Assembly (NCBI RefSeq): GCF_001029285.1
Contig: NZ_LDZY01000001.1
Location: 1-64,000 of the forward strand
DNA from: Desulfosporosinus acididurans
Lineage (GTDB): Bacteria; Bacillota; Desulfitobacteriia; Desulfitobacteriales; Desulfitobacteriaceae
Direction: 5' to 3'
Length of the DNA stretch: 64,000 nt
The notes under the pieces were generated by a model. It saw nothing but the letters and a program-made list of their open reading frames with translations. It was not told the DNA's origin and made no database searches. Below are positions 18,832 through 27,388 of the stretch, piece after piece. Position numbers and translations under genes: made by a program. Each line of letters begins with the position of its first letter. The stretch's first letter is position 1.

Positions 18832-18874
18832 TGATACCGTTACCACATCGAATCGTTAAAACTATAGTTGAAGG
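18832..18874 (-). promoter_or_regulatory. rbsDACBK promoter region with RbsR-type operator
   Basis: TGATACCGTTACCA (18832-18845) is a LacI-family operator with the central CG. It nearly matches TGGAACCGCTACCA ahead of rbsR. A weak promoter (TTAACG, 17 bases, TATCAT on the minus strand) would place the operator over the spacer and -10, so repressor binding would block polymerase. The operator is clearer than the promoter. Confidence 0.6.
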
Positions 18875-18912
18875 ACATTGTTAGGAAATGATTGCCAGTT
18901 CATCTAAGTAAC

Positions 18913-19911
18913 TTAAATACACTTTGTTGTTGAAGCCCGGGGCACTAACTTAACCTCTAATTCATAAATGCGATTATCGACCTCGGCCCCTTCTATTTTC
19001 TTGATTAATAAATCTGCAGCCAAGACTCCCATTTCATAAATAGGCTGAGCTATTGTTGTTAACTCCGGTTCAACAGCCTCTGCCAGATGAATTCCATCAA
19101 ACCCGCAAATAGCTATCTGATTCGGAACGTTTATACCCAAACGCAGGAGAGTTTTTAGCGCACCCACCGCCATCAAATCATTGCCCACAAAAATACCATC
19201 GACATCAGGATGCCGTTCCATCAACACATGGGCGGCATTCATTCCTCCGTCCAGCTTAAAATTCCCAGGTACCATTAAAGTCGGGCTGTACCATTTAAAA
19301 TTCTTAACAGATTCCTCATAGCCGATTAAACGGTCTTTAGCAGTATTAATTTCCTGAGGCCCATATATATGAGCAATTTTATTGCATCCTGCGTCAAGTA
19401 AATGTTGAACAGCAAGTTTGGCGCCTTCAAAATTGTTGGAGCGAACAACGGTACAACCTTCTTGGGAAGGTGCTCGGTCTAAAACAACAAAAGGTATATC
19501 GATTTTCTCTAAATACTCGACATCATTGCGGTTAAGGTTATGGGAAGCAAAAATAATCCCACTGATATACTTTTGTTTAAGAATATTAATGTAGGCCTTC
19601 TCTTTATTTGCCTGGCCGTCAGAATTGCCGAAGATTACAGTATATCCTGACGTCCGCGCCACATCTTCAACAGCCCTGCTTAACTCAGGAAAAAAAGGGT
19701 TCACAATATCCGGCAGAATTAAGGCAATCGTTCTGGTCTTCTTATTCGTTAATCCCCTGGCAACGTCACTCGGCTCATATTTTAACATTTGAATAGCCTT
19801 ATTGACTTCTCTCTCCGTCTCGATATTAACATAACCACTCTTATTTAAGACTCTGGAGACCGTTGAAATCGAGACCCCCGCTAACCTTGCAACATCCCTT
19901 ATAGTAGCCAT
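18913..19911 (-). CDS. rbsR: LacI-family repressor of the ribose operon
   Basis: This 332-residue protein starts with a complete LacI helix-turn-helix and hinge (ATIRDVARLAGVSISTVSRVLNKSGYV, residues 2-28). A type I periplasmic-binding-like ligand domain follows (LPDIVNPFFPELSRAVED, GIFVGNDLMAVGAL). It lies just upstream of rbsDACBK on the same strand, and matched operators lie ahead of both units. Ribose would be the inducer. No stop-proximal terminator is evident, so read-through into rbsD is possible. Confidence 0.88.
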   Translation of the reverse strand: MATIRDVARLAGVSISTVSRVLNKSGYVNIETEREVNKAIQMLKYEPSDVARGLTNKKTRTIALILPDIVNPFFPELSRAVEDVARTSGYTVIFGNSDGQANKEKAYINILKQKYISGIIFASHNLNRNDVEYLEKIDIPFVVLDRAPSQEGCTVVRSNNFEGAKLAVQHLLDAGCNKIAHIYGPQEINTAKDRLIGYEESVKNFKWYSPTLMVPGNFKLDGGMNAAHVLMERHPDVDGIFVGNDLMAVGALKTLLRLGINVPNQIAICGFDGIHLAEAVEPELTTIAQPIYEMGVLAADLLIKKIEGAEVDNRIYELEVKLVPRASTTKCI

Positions 19912-19947
19912 ATATAACTTTCAACTCCGATTGTCTTGCATATCATG

Positions 19948-19961
19948 TGGAACCGCTACCA
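19948..19961 (-). promoter_or_regulatory. RbsR-type operator ahead of rbsR
   Basis: TGGAACCGCTACCA is a 14-bp near-palindrome with central CG. It lies 37 bases before the rbsR start codon and nearly matches the site ahead of rbsD. This implies autoregulation. Confidence 0.6.
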
Positions 19962-20040
19962 CAGATTTGCCTAATATGTCTCACCAAAGTACAGAATAGT
20001 CTCATTTTTCACAGGTCGAAATCCTTCTTTTTAATCATTT

Positions 20041-20124
20041 TCATTTTTTCTGCCACGAATCTGCAAAATAACGCTGTTTCAAGCACTCTTTGCATAGCTT
20101 ATTCTTAAAAATAGCTAAAATCAT
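20041..20124 (-). CDS. Possible 27-residue peptide in the rbsR leader
   Basis: An ATG behind CCGGAGAC opens 27 codons (MILAIFKNKLCKECLKQRYF, then ADSWQKK). A Cys-x-x-Cys pair and a basic composition stand out. It lies in the ~300-base leader between a strong promoter and rbsR. It could be a leader peptide, a small zinc-binding protein or a chance frame. I do not recognise it. Confidence 0.25.
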   Translation of the reverse strand: MILAIFKNKLCKECLKQRYFADSWQKK

Positions 20125-20209
20125 GTCTCCGGATGTCAGTTTATTTTCTTGCAGCCTAAGATCTGGGAATCAAAAAGCCAAGTCACTCAGCTACTCTTCA
20201 TTTAAAATA

Positions 20210-20266
20210 TGAAACCGTTTTCATATGGTTCGTTATCAATATACTGATTTTTGGCTGAATTGTCAA
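20210..20266 (-). promoter_or_regulatory. Strong promoter with CcpA/LacI-type operator, upstream of rbsR
   Basis: On the minus strand TTGACA (20261-20266), a 17-base spacer and TATATT (20238-20243) form a near-consensus sigma-A promoter. TGAAACCGTTTTCA at 20210-20223 sits about 8-22 bases past the expected start and fits the CcpA cre consensus. A roadblock-type catabolite control of rbsR (and perhaps rbsDACBK by read-through) is likely. The rbsR leader would then be about 320 bases long. Confidence 0.75.
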
Positions 20267-20297
20267 TCAAATAATTTTACCAGCAGCTCAATTTCAG

Positions 20298-21458
20298 TCA
20301 AGATGATTGTTTCTTCTTGGCCTTTCCATAGAGCTTAAAGGTTAAAGAATGACCGTTGATATCACTTCGGATTAGAATGAAATCCCCTGAGTCATTTCTG
20401 AACTTGAAATCCAGATCCGGATAGGCAACCGTTGCATCCTGCCCTGGAGGAACATAGGCCACAGGCAGGCTATGACGCGACCGCTCAATAACAGTTACCG
20501 ATGAGGATGCTAAACGAACTGCATTGTATAAAGTGCTGGAGACCTGACAGACTCCGCCGCCTAGACCCGGCACGAAGGAATTTCCTTCAATAATTATAGC
20601 TTCTTGATACCCAGCTTCAACAGTTCTGGGTCCTACAGTTTGGTTAAATGAAAACGTCTCTCCCGGTTTTAGAACCAAACCATCAATAGCTTTGGCTGCT
20701 AACTTAAGATTGATGGTCCGTTCTTTTTGATTTAAATCGAAGATGGTTGAGTATTCACTTATAAGATCATAGCTCTTTACTTTCTCCAAGTCCTCTTGGG
20801 TTAGACCTGGCTTTATGCTTTTAAATGGGATAGGAATATGTGCTGCATCCTCGATAGGAACCTTTTTTATGCTTGTTATTAGGTTCTCGATATCAACTTG
20901 TTTTCCAACCTTTTCGGCGACTATTTGCATTGAGTCATCAGGGTTAACGATAAAGTGGGCATTTTCTGCGGGCATATTCAAACTTGAGAGACGTTGAGTC
21001 AGGATGCCTGACAGGGTTTGATTATTCCACGTGTAGTCTGGTGTAAAAGTTATACCCCAACTCGCTTTAAATTTAGCTTCAGCTTTATTAAGGATATTCC
21101 CTTCTCTTCCGATAAGATAGGCCTGCTGCAGTGGCTCTTCATAAGAATATGTGAAACCAAGTTCTTTCATCGTAAATGAAAAGGTTTTCTCGCCGGCTGT
21201 GAGCTGAAGGGGATGTTCGTATAGTTTAGTTCTCTGTTGTTCCAGCTTGGACTGGGCATCTGCAAACGTTAATTGTCCCAAAGGAATTTCTAAGACAATA
21301 CCCTTGGCAATCTGTCCCGTGTCCCTGGTATATAAAACGAGTGAAAGGCCTATCCCACCGATAATTACAAGAGCAATAATGGCAATAATTATGAGGGGGT
21401 GCCGTTTGGCCGAAATCAGAGGTTTTGACTCATCTGCGGAGCCGGAATCTTTATCCAC
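20298..21458 (-). CDS. VanW-family protein with peptidoglycan-binding-like domain
   Basis: This 386-residue protein has a cytoplasmic head and one membrane anchor (about residues 22-46, IIIAIIALVIIGGIGLSLVLY). A putative peptidoglycan-binding domain (PG_binding_4 type) spans roughly 60-220. The VanW domain (VLKPGETFSFNQTVGPRTVEAGY, GLGGGVCQVSSTLYNAVR) ends it. Such YoaR-like proteins face the wall in Firmicutes and their biochemical role is not settled. The start is a GTG behind GGGAGA. It appears monocistronic. Confidence 0.88.
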   Translation of the reverse strand: MDKDSGSADESKPLISAKRHPLIIIAIIALVIIGGIGLSLVLYTRDTGQIAKGIVLEIPLGQLTFADAQSKLEQQRTKLYEHPLQLTAGEKTFSFTMKELGFTYSYEEPLQQAYLIGREGNILNKAEAKFKASWGITFTPDYTWNNQTLSGILTQRLSSLNMPAENAHFIVNPDDSMQIVAEKVGKQVDIENLITSIKKVPIEDAAHIPIPFKSIKPGLTQEDLEKVKSYDLISEYSTIFDLNQKERTINLKLAAKAIDGLVLKPGETFSFNQTVGPRTVEAGYQEAIIIEGNSFVPGLGGGVCQVSSTLYNAVRLASSSVTVIERSRHSLPVAYVPPGQDATVAYPDLDFKFRNDSGDFILIRSDINGHSLTFKLYGKAKKKQSS

Positions 21459-21587
21459 GTTAAAATCTCCCTTCGCGCTTAGTAACGTTTAACTATATGC
21501 GGGAAGGAAGAAAAACTTCATTGATCTTCCGCTGGATATTGCTGGAGAAGACATACAATATTAAGTCTGAATTAAGTCTGAATTCTT

Positions 21588-21692
21588 GAGGGGCTGTTGC
21601 ATAATGAATAAATGGATGATTCAAACCACTATTTATGCAGGGCTTTGTTTAATGAGGGACGCTTATGCATTTTGCAACGCAACAGCCTCTTT
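21588..21692. repeat. MITE-like remnant of an insertion sequence
   Basis: About 105 bases are bounded by GAGGGGCTGTTGC and GCAACAGCCTC, which are inverted repeats of one another. The inside contains GATTCAAACCACTATTTATG. A diverged copy of that interior lies at 29249-29330. The size and ends suggest a non-autonomous derivative of an IS with a GGCTGTTGC terminus. It is followed by the promoter of the cupredoxin gene. Confidence 0.6.
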
Positions 21693-21718
21693 CGGGTTTT
21701 TAAAAAAAGCTTTAGAAA

Positions 21719-21772
21719 TTCACAAGAAATTCACAACTCATTCATAACAAAATCGTATTGGATCCCTATACT
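21719..21772 (+). promoter_or_regulatory. Three 11-bp-spaced TTCAyA boxes and promoter of the cupredoxin gene
   Basis: TTCACA at 21719, TTCACA at 21730 and TTCATA at 21741 form direct repeats with an exact 11-bp period. The last one reaches the -35 position of a -10 TATACT at 21767-21772. Tandem half-sites at one helical turn are the binding mode of OmpR/PhoB regulators. Such a regulator gene (22922) lies just downstream. The same boxes precede the genes ending at 29592 and 30216. Confidence 0.65.
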
Positions 21773-21829
21773 TAAACCATAAAATTGCAGATCAATATTA
21801 GGTACTTTTAAGCACAGGAGGAACTAAGT

Positions 21830-22693
21830 ATGAAAAAAACAAAATGGATTGTAGGTCTCTCAATCGCTAGCTTAATAGCTTTTTCTGGCTCAGTATATGC
21901 TGCTATGAACTCTAAATCCGTAATACCCCATTCCTCGGGGAATAACAGCAATTATTTACTTACTGTTTATAAAAATCCAACTAGCCAAACAGCCGCCAAT
22001 ACCAGTGCAAGTAATTTTGCAGATGATAATTCAAACACCAGCCCAGGATCCTACGGATTTCCTGGTGGGTATGGTATGATGGGCGGCTACTACAGCAATA
22101 GTTCCGGAAACAACGGTTCCGGGAACAATAGCTTCAGTAACGGCCAGACAGGTGGCTATTGCGGTGGCTCTGGATTCATGAATGGTTACGGATATGGAAA
22201 TGGAAACGGGAACACATATAGTCAATCTTTAAAGGATGCGACTAGTGCGGCAAACGAAATGAACTCTTCTTTGACCAATGCCACCGTCGACAAAAATTCA
22301 AATACCATAACTTATACTGGCTCAGCAATAAAAATTGTAATGCTGGGCGGACCTGAGGAAGCAGACGGCAAATTTGTGATCGGTGGTTTAATAAATCCAA
22401 CTCTAAAAATTCCTCAAGGCGCTAATGTAACGTTAGAAATCATCAATGAAGATAAGGGCATGCCCCATGGAGTTGAGTTAACAACCGCAGCTCCTCCCTA
22501 TGCCTATATGCCAATGATGCAAGGAGCCACTTATCCCGGCAGCTTTATCCCACCAGTTCCGGAGTCGGCAAATAACCAGTATCCCTCTGCCCAAGTCTCA
22601 TTCTCCGCAAGTCAAACCGGTGAGTTCTACTATATCTGCCAATACCCTGGGCATGCAGCCAAAGGAATGTTCGGCAAAATTGTTATTGGCTAA
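21830..22693 (+). CDS. Secreted type 1 copper protein (cupredoxin, sulfocyanin/rusticyanin-like)
   Basis: A signal peptide (residues 1-24, ending SVYAA) is followed by a low-complexity Gly/Asn/Ser/Tyr linker (about 55-135) with GYGMMGGYY and GYGNGNGN. A single cupredoxin domain ends it. The four type 1 copper ligands are visible: His213 in MPHG, then Cys270, His275 and Met280 with C-x4-H-x4-M spacing. It would bind copper on the outside of the cell for electron transfer or copper buffering. The linker resembles the secreted GYGMMGGY protein at 30216-30554. It is monocistronic with its own boxed promoter. Confidence 0.88.
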   Translation: MKKTKWIVGLSIASLIAFSGSVYAAMNSKSVIPHSSGNNSNYLLTVYKNPTSQTAANTSASNFADDNSNTSPGSYGFPGGYGMMGGYYSNSSGNNGSGNNSFSNGQTGGYCGGSGFMNGYGYGNGNGNTYSQSLKDATSAANEMNSSLTNATVDKNSNTITYTGSAIKIVMLGGPEEADGKFVIGGLINPTLKIPQGANVTLEIINEDKGMPHGVELTTAAPPYAYMPMMQGATYPGSFIPPVPESANNQYPSAQVSFSASQTGEFYYICQYPGHAAKGMFGKIVIG

Positions 22694-22788
22694 AATATTA
22701 AGACGGCTCCAGAGTCAAAAATCTCGCAAAAAAAGGACAAATTTCTTGATTGATTGCTGTTTCGTGAAAAACTATAGTCTTCAAAATC

Positions 22789-22823
22789 AAGGAGCGCACC
22801 CGTTTAAGACGAGTGCGTTCCTT
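22789..22823 (+). terminator. Hairpin after the cupredoxin gene
   Basis: The 11-bp stem AAGGAGCGCAC/GTGCGTTCCTT (one wobble pair) encloses a 13-base loop. No long T-run follows. It separates the cupredoxin gene from the two-component genes. Confidence 0.5.
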
Positions 22824-22921
22824 ATTAGGAAACTAGCCGAGTCTTTAATTGCTTGAGATTGTCCGAAAATGTCGTTTTCTTGTATAATAGCTATAAGCCT
22901 TGGGAATGGAGGAACTAATTT

Positions 22922-23614
22922 ATGAGAATTTTGCTCGTTGATGATGAAAAGAAAATCACTTCAGTGCTAAAAGCCTACCTTCAACAAGAAGGCTTTCAAG
23001 TGAATACTGCCCTCAATGGTTTAATTGCACTAACCATGTTTAATGAAAACGCTTATGATCTTGTTATCCTGGATTTAATGCTTCCTGGCATGTCAGGAAC
23101 AGAAATATGCCAAGAAATTCGGAAAACCTCCTCAGTACCGATCATTATGCTCACAGCCAAAGTGGAAGAAGAAGACCGCATTCAAGGTTTAAGTATCGGT
23201 GCCGATGATTACATTACCAAGCCCTTCAGCCCTCGTGAAGTCGTTGCCCGTGTACGGGCAGTCCTTCGGCGATCAAATAACGAGACCTCTCCTCTGGCGG
23301 ATGTCATTACTTACGACAATGGTCTCACCATCGATAACATTCAGCATGAAATTCGACTTCATGATCAAGAAGTCTTTCTAACTCCCACCGAATTTAAAAT
23401 CCTGGGCGCACTGGCCAAACATCCCGGACGAGTTTACTCCCGCGGCCAATTAGTGGAAATCGTTCAGGGCCACGACTTCGAGGGAGATGACCGGGTTATA
23501 GACGCCCATATTAAAAAAATCCGCCAGAAAATCGAAACAACACCAAGCGATCCTCAAATTATTATGACGGTTTACGGAGTTGGCTACAAATTCAACCCCA
23601 ACGCCGGAGGATAA
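22922..23614 (+). CDS. OmpR/PhoB-family response regulator
   Basis: This 230-residue protein has a receiver domain with the acidic pocket (LVDDEK), phospho-acceptor Asp51 (VILDLMLPG) and the conserved Lys in YITKPFSP. A winged-helix DNA-binding domain follows (LTPTEFKILGALAKHPGRVYSRGQLVE ... DAHIKKIRQKI). GGAGG lies upstream of the ATG. It overlaps the kinase start region by spacing only (one base between them), so the two are co-translated. I infer that it binds the 11-bp TTCAyA repeats ahead of three nearby secreted-protein genes. Confidence 0.94.
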   Translation: MRILLVDDEKKITSVLKAYLQQEGFQVNTALNGLIALTMFNENAYDLVILDLMLPGMSGTEICQEIRKTSSVPIIMLTAKVEEEDRIQGLSIGADDYITKPFSPREVVARVRAVLRRSNNETSPLADVITYDNGLTIDNIQHEIRLHDQEVFLTPTEFKILGALAKHPGRVYSRGQLVEIVQGHDFEGDDRVIDAHIKKIRQKIETTPSDPQIIMTVYGVGYKFNPNAGG

Positions 23615-23615
23615 G

Positions 23616-24998
23616 ATGAGAAAAAAATTATTTCTGTCCACCCTTATCATTACCCTTATTACCTTAACCTTCAGCATACTTGCTGTTGATCTGGTTTTTC
23701 ACCAGCAATTCAGTAATTACTTAACGAAAACCAACGAAACGTTAATTGAACAATTACCATCACGTCTTAGCGCCGCCTATCAGAGCAAAGGGGCCTGGGA
23801 TCCCGCTTCACTCCAAGACATAAGCCAATCACTCCCTGCAGGGACTATTGTGACCTTGACTGATCCCAGCGGCAAACAAATTACTACGCTAAGCAACATG
23901 ATGGGCGGTATGATGAATGGTCAGGATGGAATGAGTATGGGGATGTCGATGTACTCGACTCCAGCCACAAGTTGGAAAACAAAAACTCTGACCGTTTCCG
24001 GGCCTCAAGGAATTCTGGCTACAGCCTCTGTTCGCTACCCCTCATCGGCACCGATTCTCAATCCCCAGGACGTCCAATTTCAGTCCTCAGTCTTTTACTC
24101 GTTACTGTTAGCTGGAAGTCTAGCCTTACTCTTTGGAATTATCCTCAGTTATTTTACCAGTCGTCATCTCGTTAAACCGTTGAAACGATTAACTCAAGCC
24201 GCCGATCACATCGGCAAAGGGCACTTAGATGAACGAGTAGATATTATGACCAACGATGAGGTCGGACAATTAGCCGTCGCATTCAACGTGATGGTTGACA
24301 ATTTGAAACGCCAGGAAACTCTCCGCAAACAGTTCACAGCAGATATTGCCCATGAACTGCGCACACCTCTAACGTCTATCAAGAGCTATATTGAAGCATT
24401 CCAAGACAACGTTCTGCCTGCGGATGAAGAAAACCTTTCCTCCATTCATGAGGAAATTGATCGCCTTGTTGATCTATCCAGTGACTTAAAAGACCTAAAT
24501 GTAGCTGAAATGGGAGCTTTGAAACCGATCTTCGAATCGGTAGACTTGAAACATCTTCTGGAAAAAGTTACCCATAGTCTCAATCCCTTAATTCAAGAGA
24601 AACAATTAACTCTCAATTGGAACCCTCCAGCCGAATCGGTCATTATGACGGGAGACGGGCGGCTCTTAACAAGGCTGTTTTATAATCTAATACACAATGC
24701 TTATCGCTATTCGAATGCCGACGGTGAAGTAACCGTCACGTTGAAACCAGAGCCCAATTTTTCAACAGTCAGTATCAAAAACACGGGCAGCGGCATTCCG
24801 AAAGAGGAACTTCCTTTTATCTTTGAGCGCTTTTACCGTACCGACAAATCCCGCGCCCGCGAAACTGGAGGAACGGGTATTGGTCTCGCACTAGTACGCC
24901 AAATCACTACCCTTCATCAAGGGACGATCCAGGTTCAAAGTGAAGTAGACAAGGAGACGGTATTTAGTATCCGGCTTCCAAGAAAAATCCAACAATGA
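23616..24998 (+). CDS. Membrane sensor histidine kinase with Met-rich extracellular sensor
   Basis: From the ATG behind GGAGGATAAG the protein has 460 residues: TM1 (about 5-27), an extracellular domain to about 165, TM2, HAMP, HisKA with FTADIAHELRTPLTSIKSY, and HATPase_c with the N box (NLIHNAYRYS), G1 and FERFYR. The extracellular domain holds a Met-rich loop at residues 95-112 (MMGGMMNGQDGMSMGMSM; eight Met). Clusters like this bind Cu(I) or Ag(I), so copper sensing is likely. A 12-residue-longer in-frame start inside the regulator gene lacks a ribosome site. Confidence 0.92.
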   Translation: MRKKLFLSTLIITLITLTFSILAVDLVFHQQFSNYLTKTNETLIEQLPSRLSAAYQSKGAWDPASLQDISQSLPAGTIVTLTDPSGKQITTLSNMMGGMMNGQDGMSMGMSMYSTPATSWKTKTLTVSGPQGILATASVRYPSSAPILNPQDVQFQSSVFYSLLLAGSLALLFGIILSYFTSRHLVKPLKRLTQAADHIGKGHLDERVDIMTNDEVGQLAVAFNVMVDNLKRQETLRKQFTADIAHELRTPLTSIKSYIEAFQDNVLPADEENLSSIHEEIDRLVDLSSDLKDLNVAEMGALKPIFESVDLKHLLEKVTHSLNPLIQEKQLTLNWNPPAESVIMTGDGRLLTRLFYNLIHNAYRYSNADGEVTVTLKPEPNFSTVSIKNTGSGIPKEELPFIFERFYRTDKSRARETGGTGIGLALVRQITTLHQGTIQVQSEVDKETVFSIRLPRKIQQ

Positions 24999-25066
24999 CC
25001 CGACTATTAAAAATGCCATCGTTAAGTAACAACTTCCCATGCTCGGATGAAAATAGATCAAGCTGC

Positions 25067-25107
25067 AAGGAACTGTTTTAGCCTCAGGGCCAGAACAGTT
25101 CCTTTTT
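25067..25107 (+). terminator. Terminator of the two-component operon
   Basis: The stem AAGGAACTGTT/AACAGTTCCTT has a 16-base loop and is followed by TTTTT. It lies 70 bases past the kinase stop. Confidence 0.8.
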
Positions 25108-25202
25108 AGTTCTTAAGATTGCTTCCATTTATCTATATTTACAGATAGCCTTTGTTTCTCAGCTGACTCACTTTAAATCACTCGAAATTAGTGCACTATA
25201 AT

Positions 25203-26531
25203 CTACTTTAACGGAATATTAAGAACCTCATTATAGGTCTTGACATAAGTCATTCGCTGGACGTCGAGTTCAAGGTTTTGCCCTGTTCCTGGAAAATGAA
25301 GAGTTCGCGTATGAATAACCTTATCCGATTTTCCCTCCATAATTTTGTCATAACGATCATTCTGAGTATCATTCAGGCTCACCTGTTTCCCATCCATTAA
25401 AAGGTAGACTTTTGTCAAAACCACTCCATCCTCACTGCTCAGGGTAATATAGGTATCCCCTCCTGAGGTATAGACTTTCTTGATTTCGATGGTTTGCCCA
25501 AGAATGTTAAGGGCAGAATTATCCGAACCGATCTTGAGGTTAAAACTCTTATTCACCTGGTGATCCGCCCCTAAGCTGACAAGCTTTATCTCTAGTTTTT
25601 GGAGGTCCGTAGGCAGAGCATCATAATCTTCATTAAAAGTTATCCCGTGAAAGTTTGTGCCCATTCCTCCCCCTTGTATAGCAACTTCCTTATCGTTCGC
25701 ATAGAGTCTTAAGTCAAAAGAATTCAAAGAGATATGCTTAAGGTGCTCTTCCCCGCTTAATTTTGCTTCTGCAAGCTCCAGAATATTCATCACTGACCCC
25801 TCAATTACGGTTTTAGTGGGTGATGCGAGAAGAGAATCGATGTGGATTTTATTTCCATCAACATTAAATGTTTCATTAATGTTCTTTTTCAGAGTATAAC
25901 CCATAGCTGTATTGCGATTGAGGGTGAAAGTGATATTGCCCCTATCCGTCGTACCCTTATCTGTTATAGACACCGTTAATGTCAAGTTCTTTTCGAAGAA
26001 CTTTGGCGGGGCAAAACTTGTTACGGATTTGATTTCGGTATTATCCGCACTAATTTGCCCAGTACTGTTATTCTCCATATACTCTCCAAACAAACCCTTA
26101 ATAGTCATCATCGGCGTCATATCTCCATGCTCCAACTCTCCTGCCGGTGCTTTCAGGGTACTAAAGAGCAGAAGCTGATTGCTGTCCAGCATTACCCCGT
26201 CCAAAGTCAAGGTAAAACCATTCTTAAAGGTATAACTTTTCCCAATGCTCTGTCCTTTCCCTAACGTATTCAGTTGCTTTAAAGTCCCGTTCATAATCTG
26301 GTCATATCCCAGCAATTGCTTACCATAATACGCCAGAGCATCATAGTTATAAGCAATGAGAGAAAAAGCTACGAGAATCACAGCAATACTCACTTTCCAT
26401 CTCTCTAGCGGACGCCGAGGGGCCCTTCGACTAGTCAGGGCGCTTCGCAGCCTTATTTCCAATTCATCGGGAACAGATAAACGTTCAACGTTTGCTTTCC
26501 CTTCTTCAAAAAGTTCCTCAAATTTGTTCAA
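25203..26531 (-). CDS. Membrane anti-sigma factor, DUF4179-like
   Basis: A cytoplasmic head of ~45 residues carries FEELFEEGKANVERLSVPDELEIRLRSAL. One membrane segment (WKVSIAVILVAFSLIAYNYDALAYYG) follows, then a large extracellular region of ~370 residues rich in beta strands. It overlaps the end of the ECF sigma gene and is translated with it, the usual layout for a sigma and its membrane anti-sigma. The start is uncertain: a TTG at 26531 has GGGGGTGAG five bases upstream, while a TTG at 26546 lies within the sigma gene. The signal sensed is unknown; the neighbourhood suggests envelope or metal stress. Confidence 0.8.
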   Translation of the reverse strand: MNKFEELFEEGKANVERLSVPDELEIRLRSALTSRRAPRRPLERWKVSIAVILVAFSLIAYNYDALAYYGKQLLGYDQIMNGTLKQLNTLGKGQSIGKSYTFKNGFTLTLDGVMLDSNQLLLFSTLKAPAGELEHGDMTPMMTIKGLFGEYMENNSTGQISADNTEIKSVTSFAPPKFFEKNLTLTVSITDKGTTDRGNITFTLNRNTAMGYTLKKNINETFNVDGNKIHIDSLLASPTKTVIEGSVMNILELAEAKLSGEEHLKHISLNSFDLRLYANDKEVAIQGGGMGTNFHGITFNEDYDALPTDLQKLEIKLVSLGADHQVNKSFNLKIGSDNSALNILGQTIEIKKVYTSGGDTYITLSSEDGVVLTKVYLLMDGKQVSLNDTQNDRYDKIMEGKSDKVIHTRTLHFPGTGQNLELDVQRMTYVKTYNEVLNIPLK

Positions 26532-27045
26532 CCCACTCACCCCCAATGCTTCGCTGCAAGAGTCTAAGTCCGGTATGAATCCGTGATTTTACCGTTCCCA
26601 ACGGGATATTCAGAATCTGGGCAATAGATTCATAATCCAGGTCCAAATAGAAGCGCAGTTTAAGTACCTCCCGCTGTCCTTCGCTTAATTTAGCCCAATG
26701 CTTCTTGAGCGAGATTTGCTCCTCCTTTTCAGAAAAAACATCTTGATAACTGCCTTCCGGAACCTTTTCCATAGCAATAACCTTTTTCTGCTTACGTAAC
26801 ATCTTGTGGCAGCAGTTAACTAAAATGGTCTTGCTCCAACTGTAAAAAGAGGCTTCGTTTTTTAGTCGCCTGATGTTCTCAAACAGAAGCACAATCATAT
26901 CTTCCATTGCGTCCAGTGCATCCTCTTTGTTCCCCATATAAACATAAGCCAGCCTGTAGAATTCTTCTTTTTTCGCCATTACCAGTTGGACCAAAGCCTC
27001 TTGATCCCCCGCTTTTGCCCGTTTCAGCTGTTCTTCCAGATCCAC
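26518..27045 (-). CDS. ECF-type RNA polymerase sigma factor
   Basis: This 175-residue sigma-70 group IV protein has region 2 (EEFYRLAYVYMGNKEDALDAMEDMIVLLFENIRRL ... FYSWSKTILVNCCHKMLRKQKK) and region 4 (LSEGQREVLKLRFYLDLDYESIAQILNIPLGTVKSRIHTGLRLL). The start is a GTG behind GAGGTGAC. It is coupled to the DUF4179 anti-sigma gene and faces sigI divergently. Confidence 0.93.
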   Translation of the reverse strand: MDLEEQLKRAKAGDQEALVQLVMAKKEEFYRLAYVYMGNKEDALDAMEDMIVLLFENIRRLKNEASFYSWSKTILVNCCHKMLRKQKKVIAMEKVPEGSYQDVFSEKEEQISLKKHWAKLSEGQREVLKLRFYLDLDYESIAQILNIPLGTVKSRIHTGLRLLQRSIGGEWVEQI

Positions 27046-27388
27046 CTTGTCACCTCACTCCGGTCTGTTCTGAAAGTAAGAGTATTAAGGATGGTAAAAA
27101 GTTCATTAGAATCACAGGAAATTTATACAAATACAATTTATACCTATTGAACTATAACCAAACGTAAATTATCCCAATTTCCTTGAATTGATTATAGTTT
27201 ATCAAGGCGCCTTCTGCCTAGCATAACCGATGCTCAGTAGCCACCCCTGCATTAGTATGGTATTGGAAAATGTTTCTGATTATTAAGGAGTAGTTATCGA
27301 AACAATAGTAAAAAGGAAACTTTTTCGTCGAGGTACCCCCAAAATTACGGACCTTTACACGAACTATTTACTAAGTGGAGGGGTTAAA
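27046..27388. other. Divergent promoter region between the ECF sigma gene and sigI
   Basis: About 340 AT-rich bases have no open frame backed by a ribosome site. The right part holds the candidate SigI promoter described separately. The ECF gene's own promoter is not obvious. No long hairpin separates the two units. Confidence 0.4.
27335..27363 (+). promoter_or_regulatory. Candidate SigI-dependent promoter of sigI-rsgI
   Basis: ACCCCC (27335-27340) and CGAA (27360-27363), 19 bases apart, match the -35 and -10 elements reported for SigI promoters in Bacillus and Clostridium. The expected start lies about 15 bases before the ribosome site GGAGGGG of sigI. This points to positive autoregulation. 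Confidence 0.55.
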
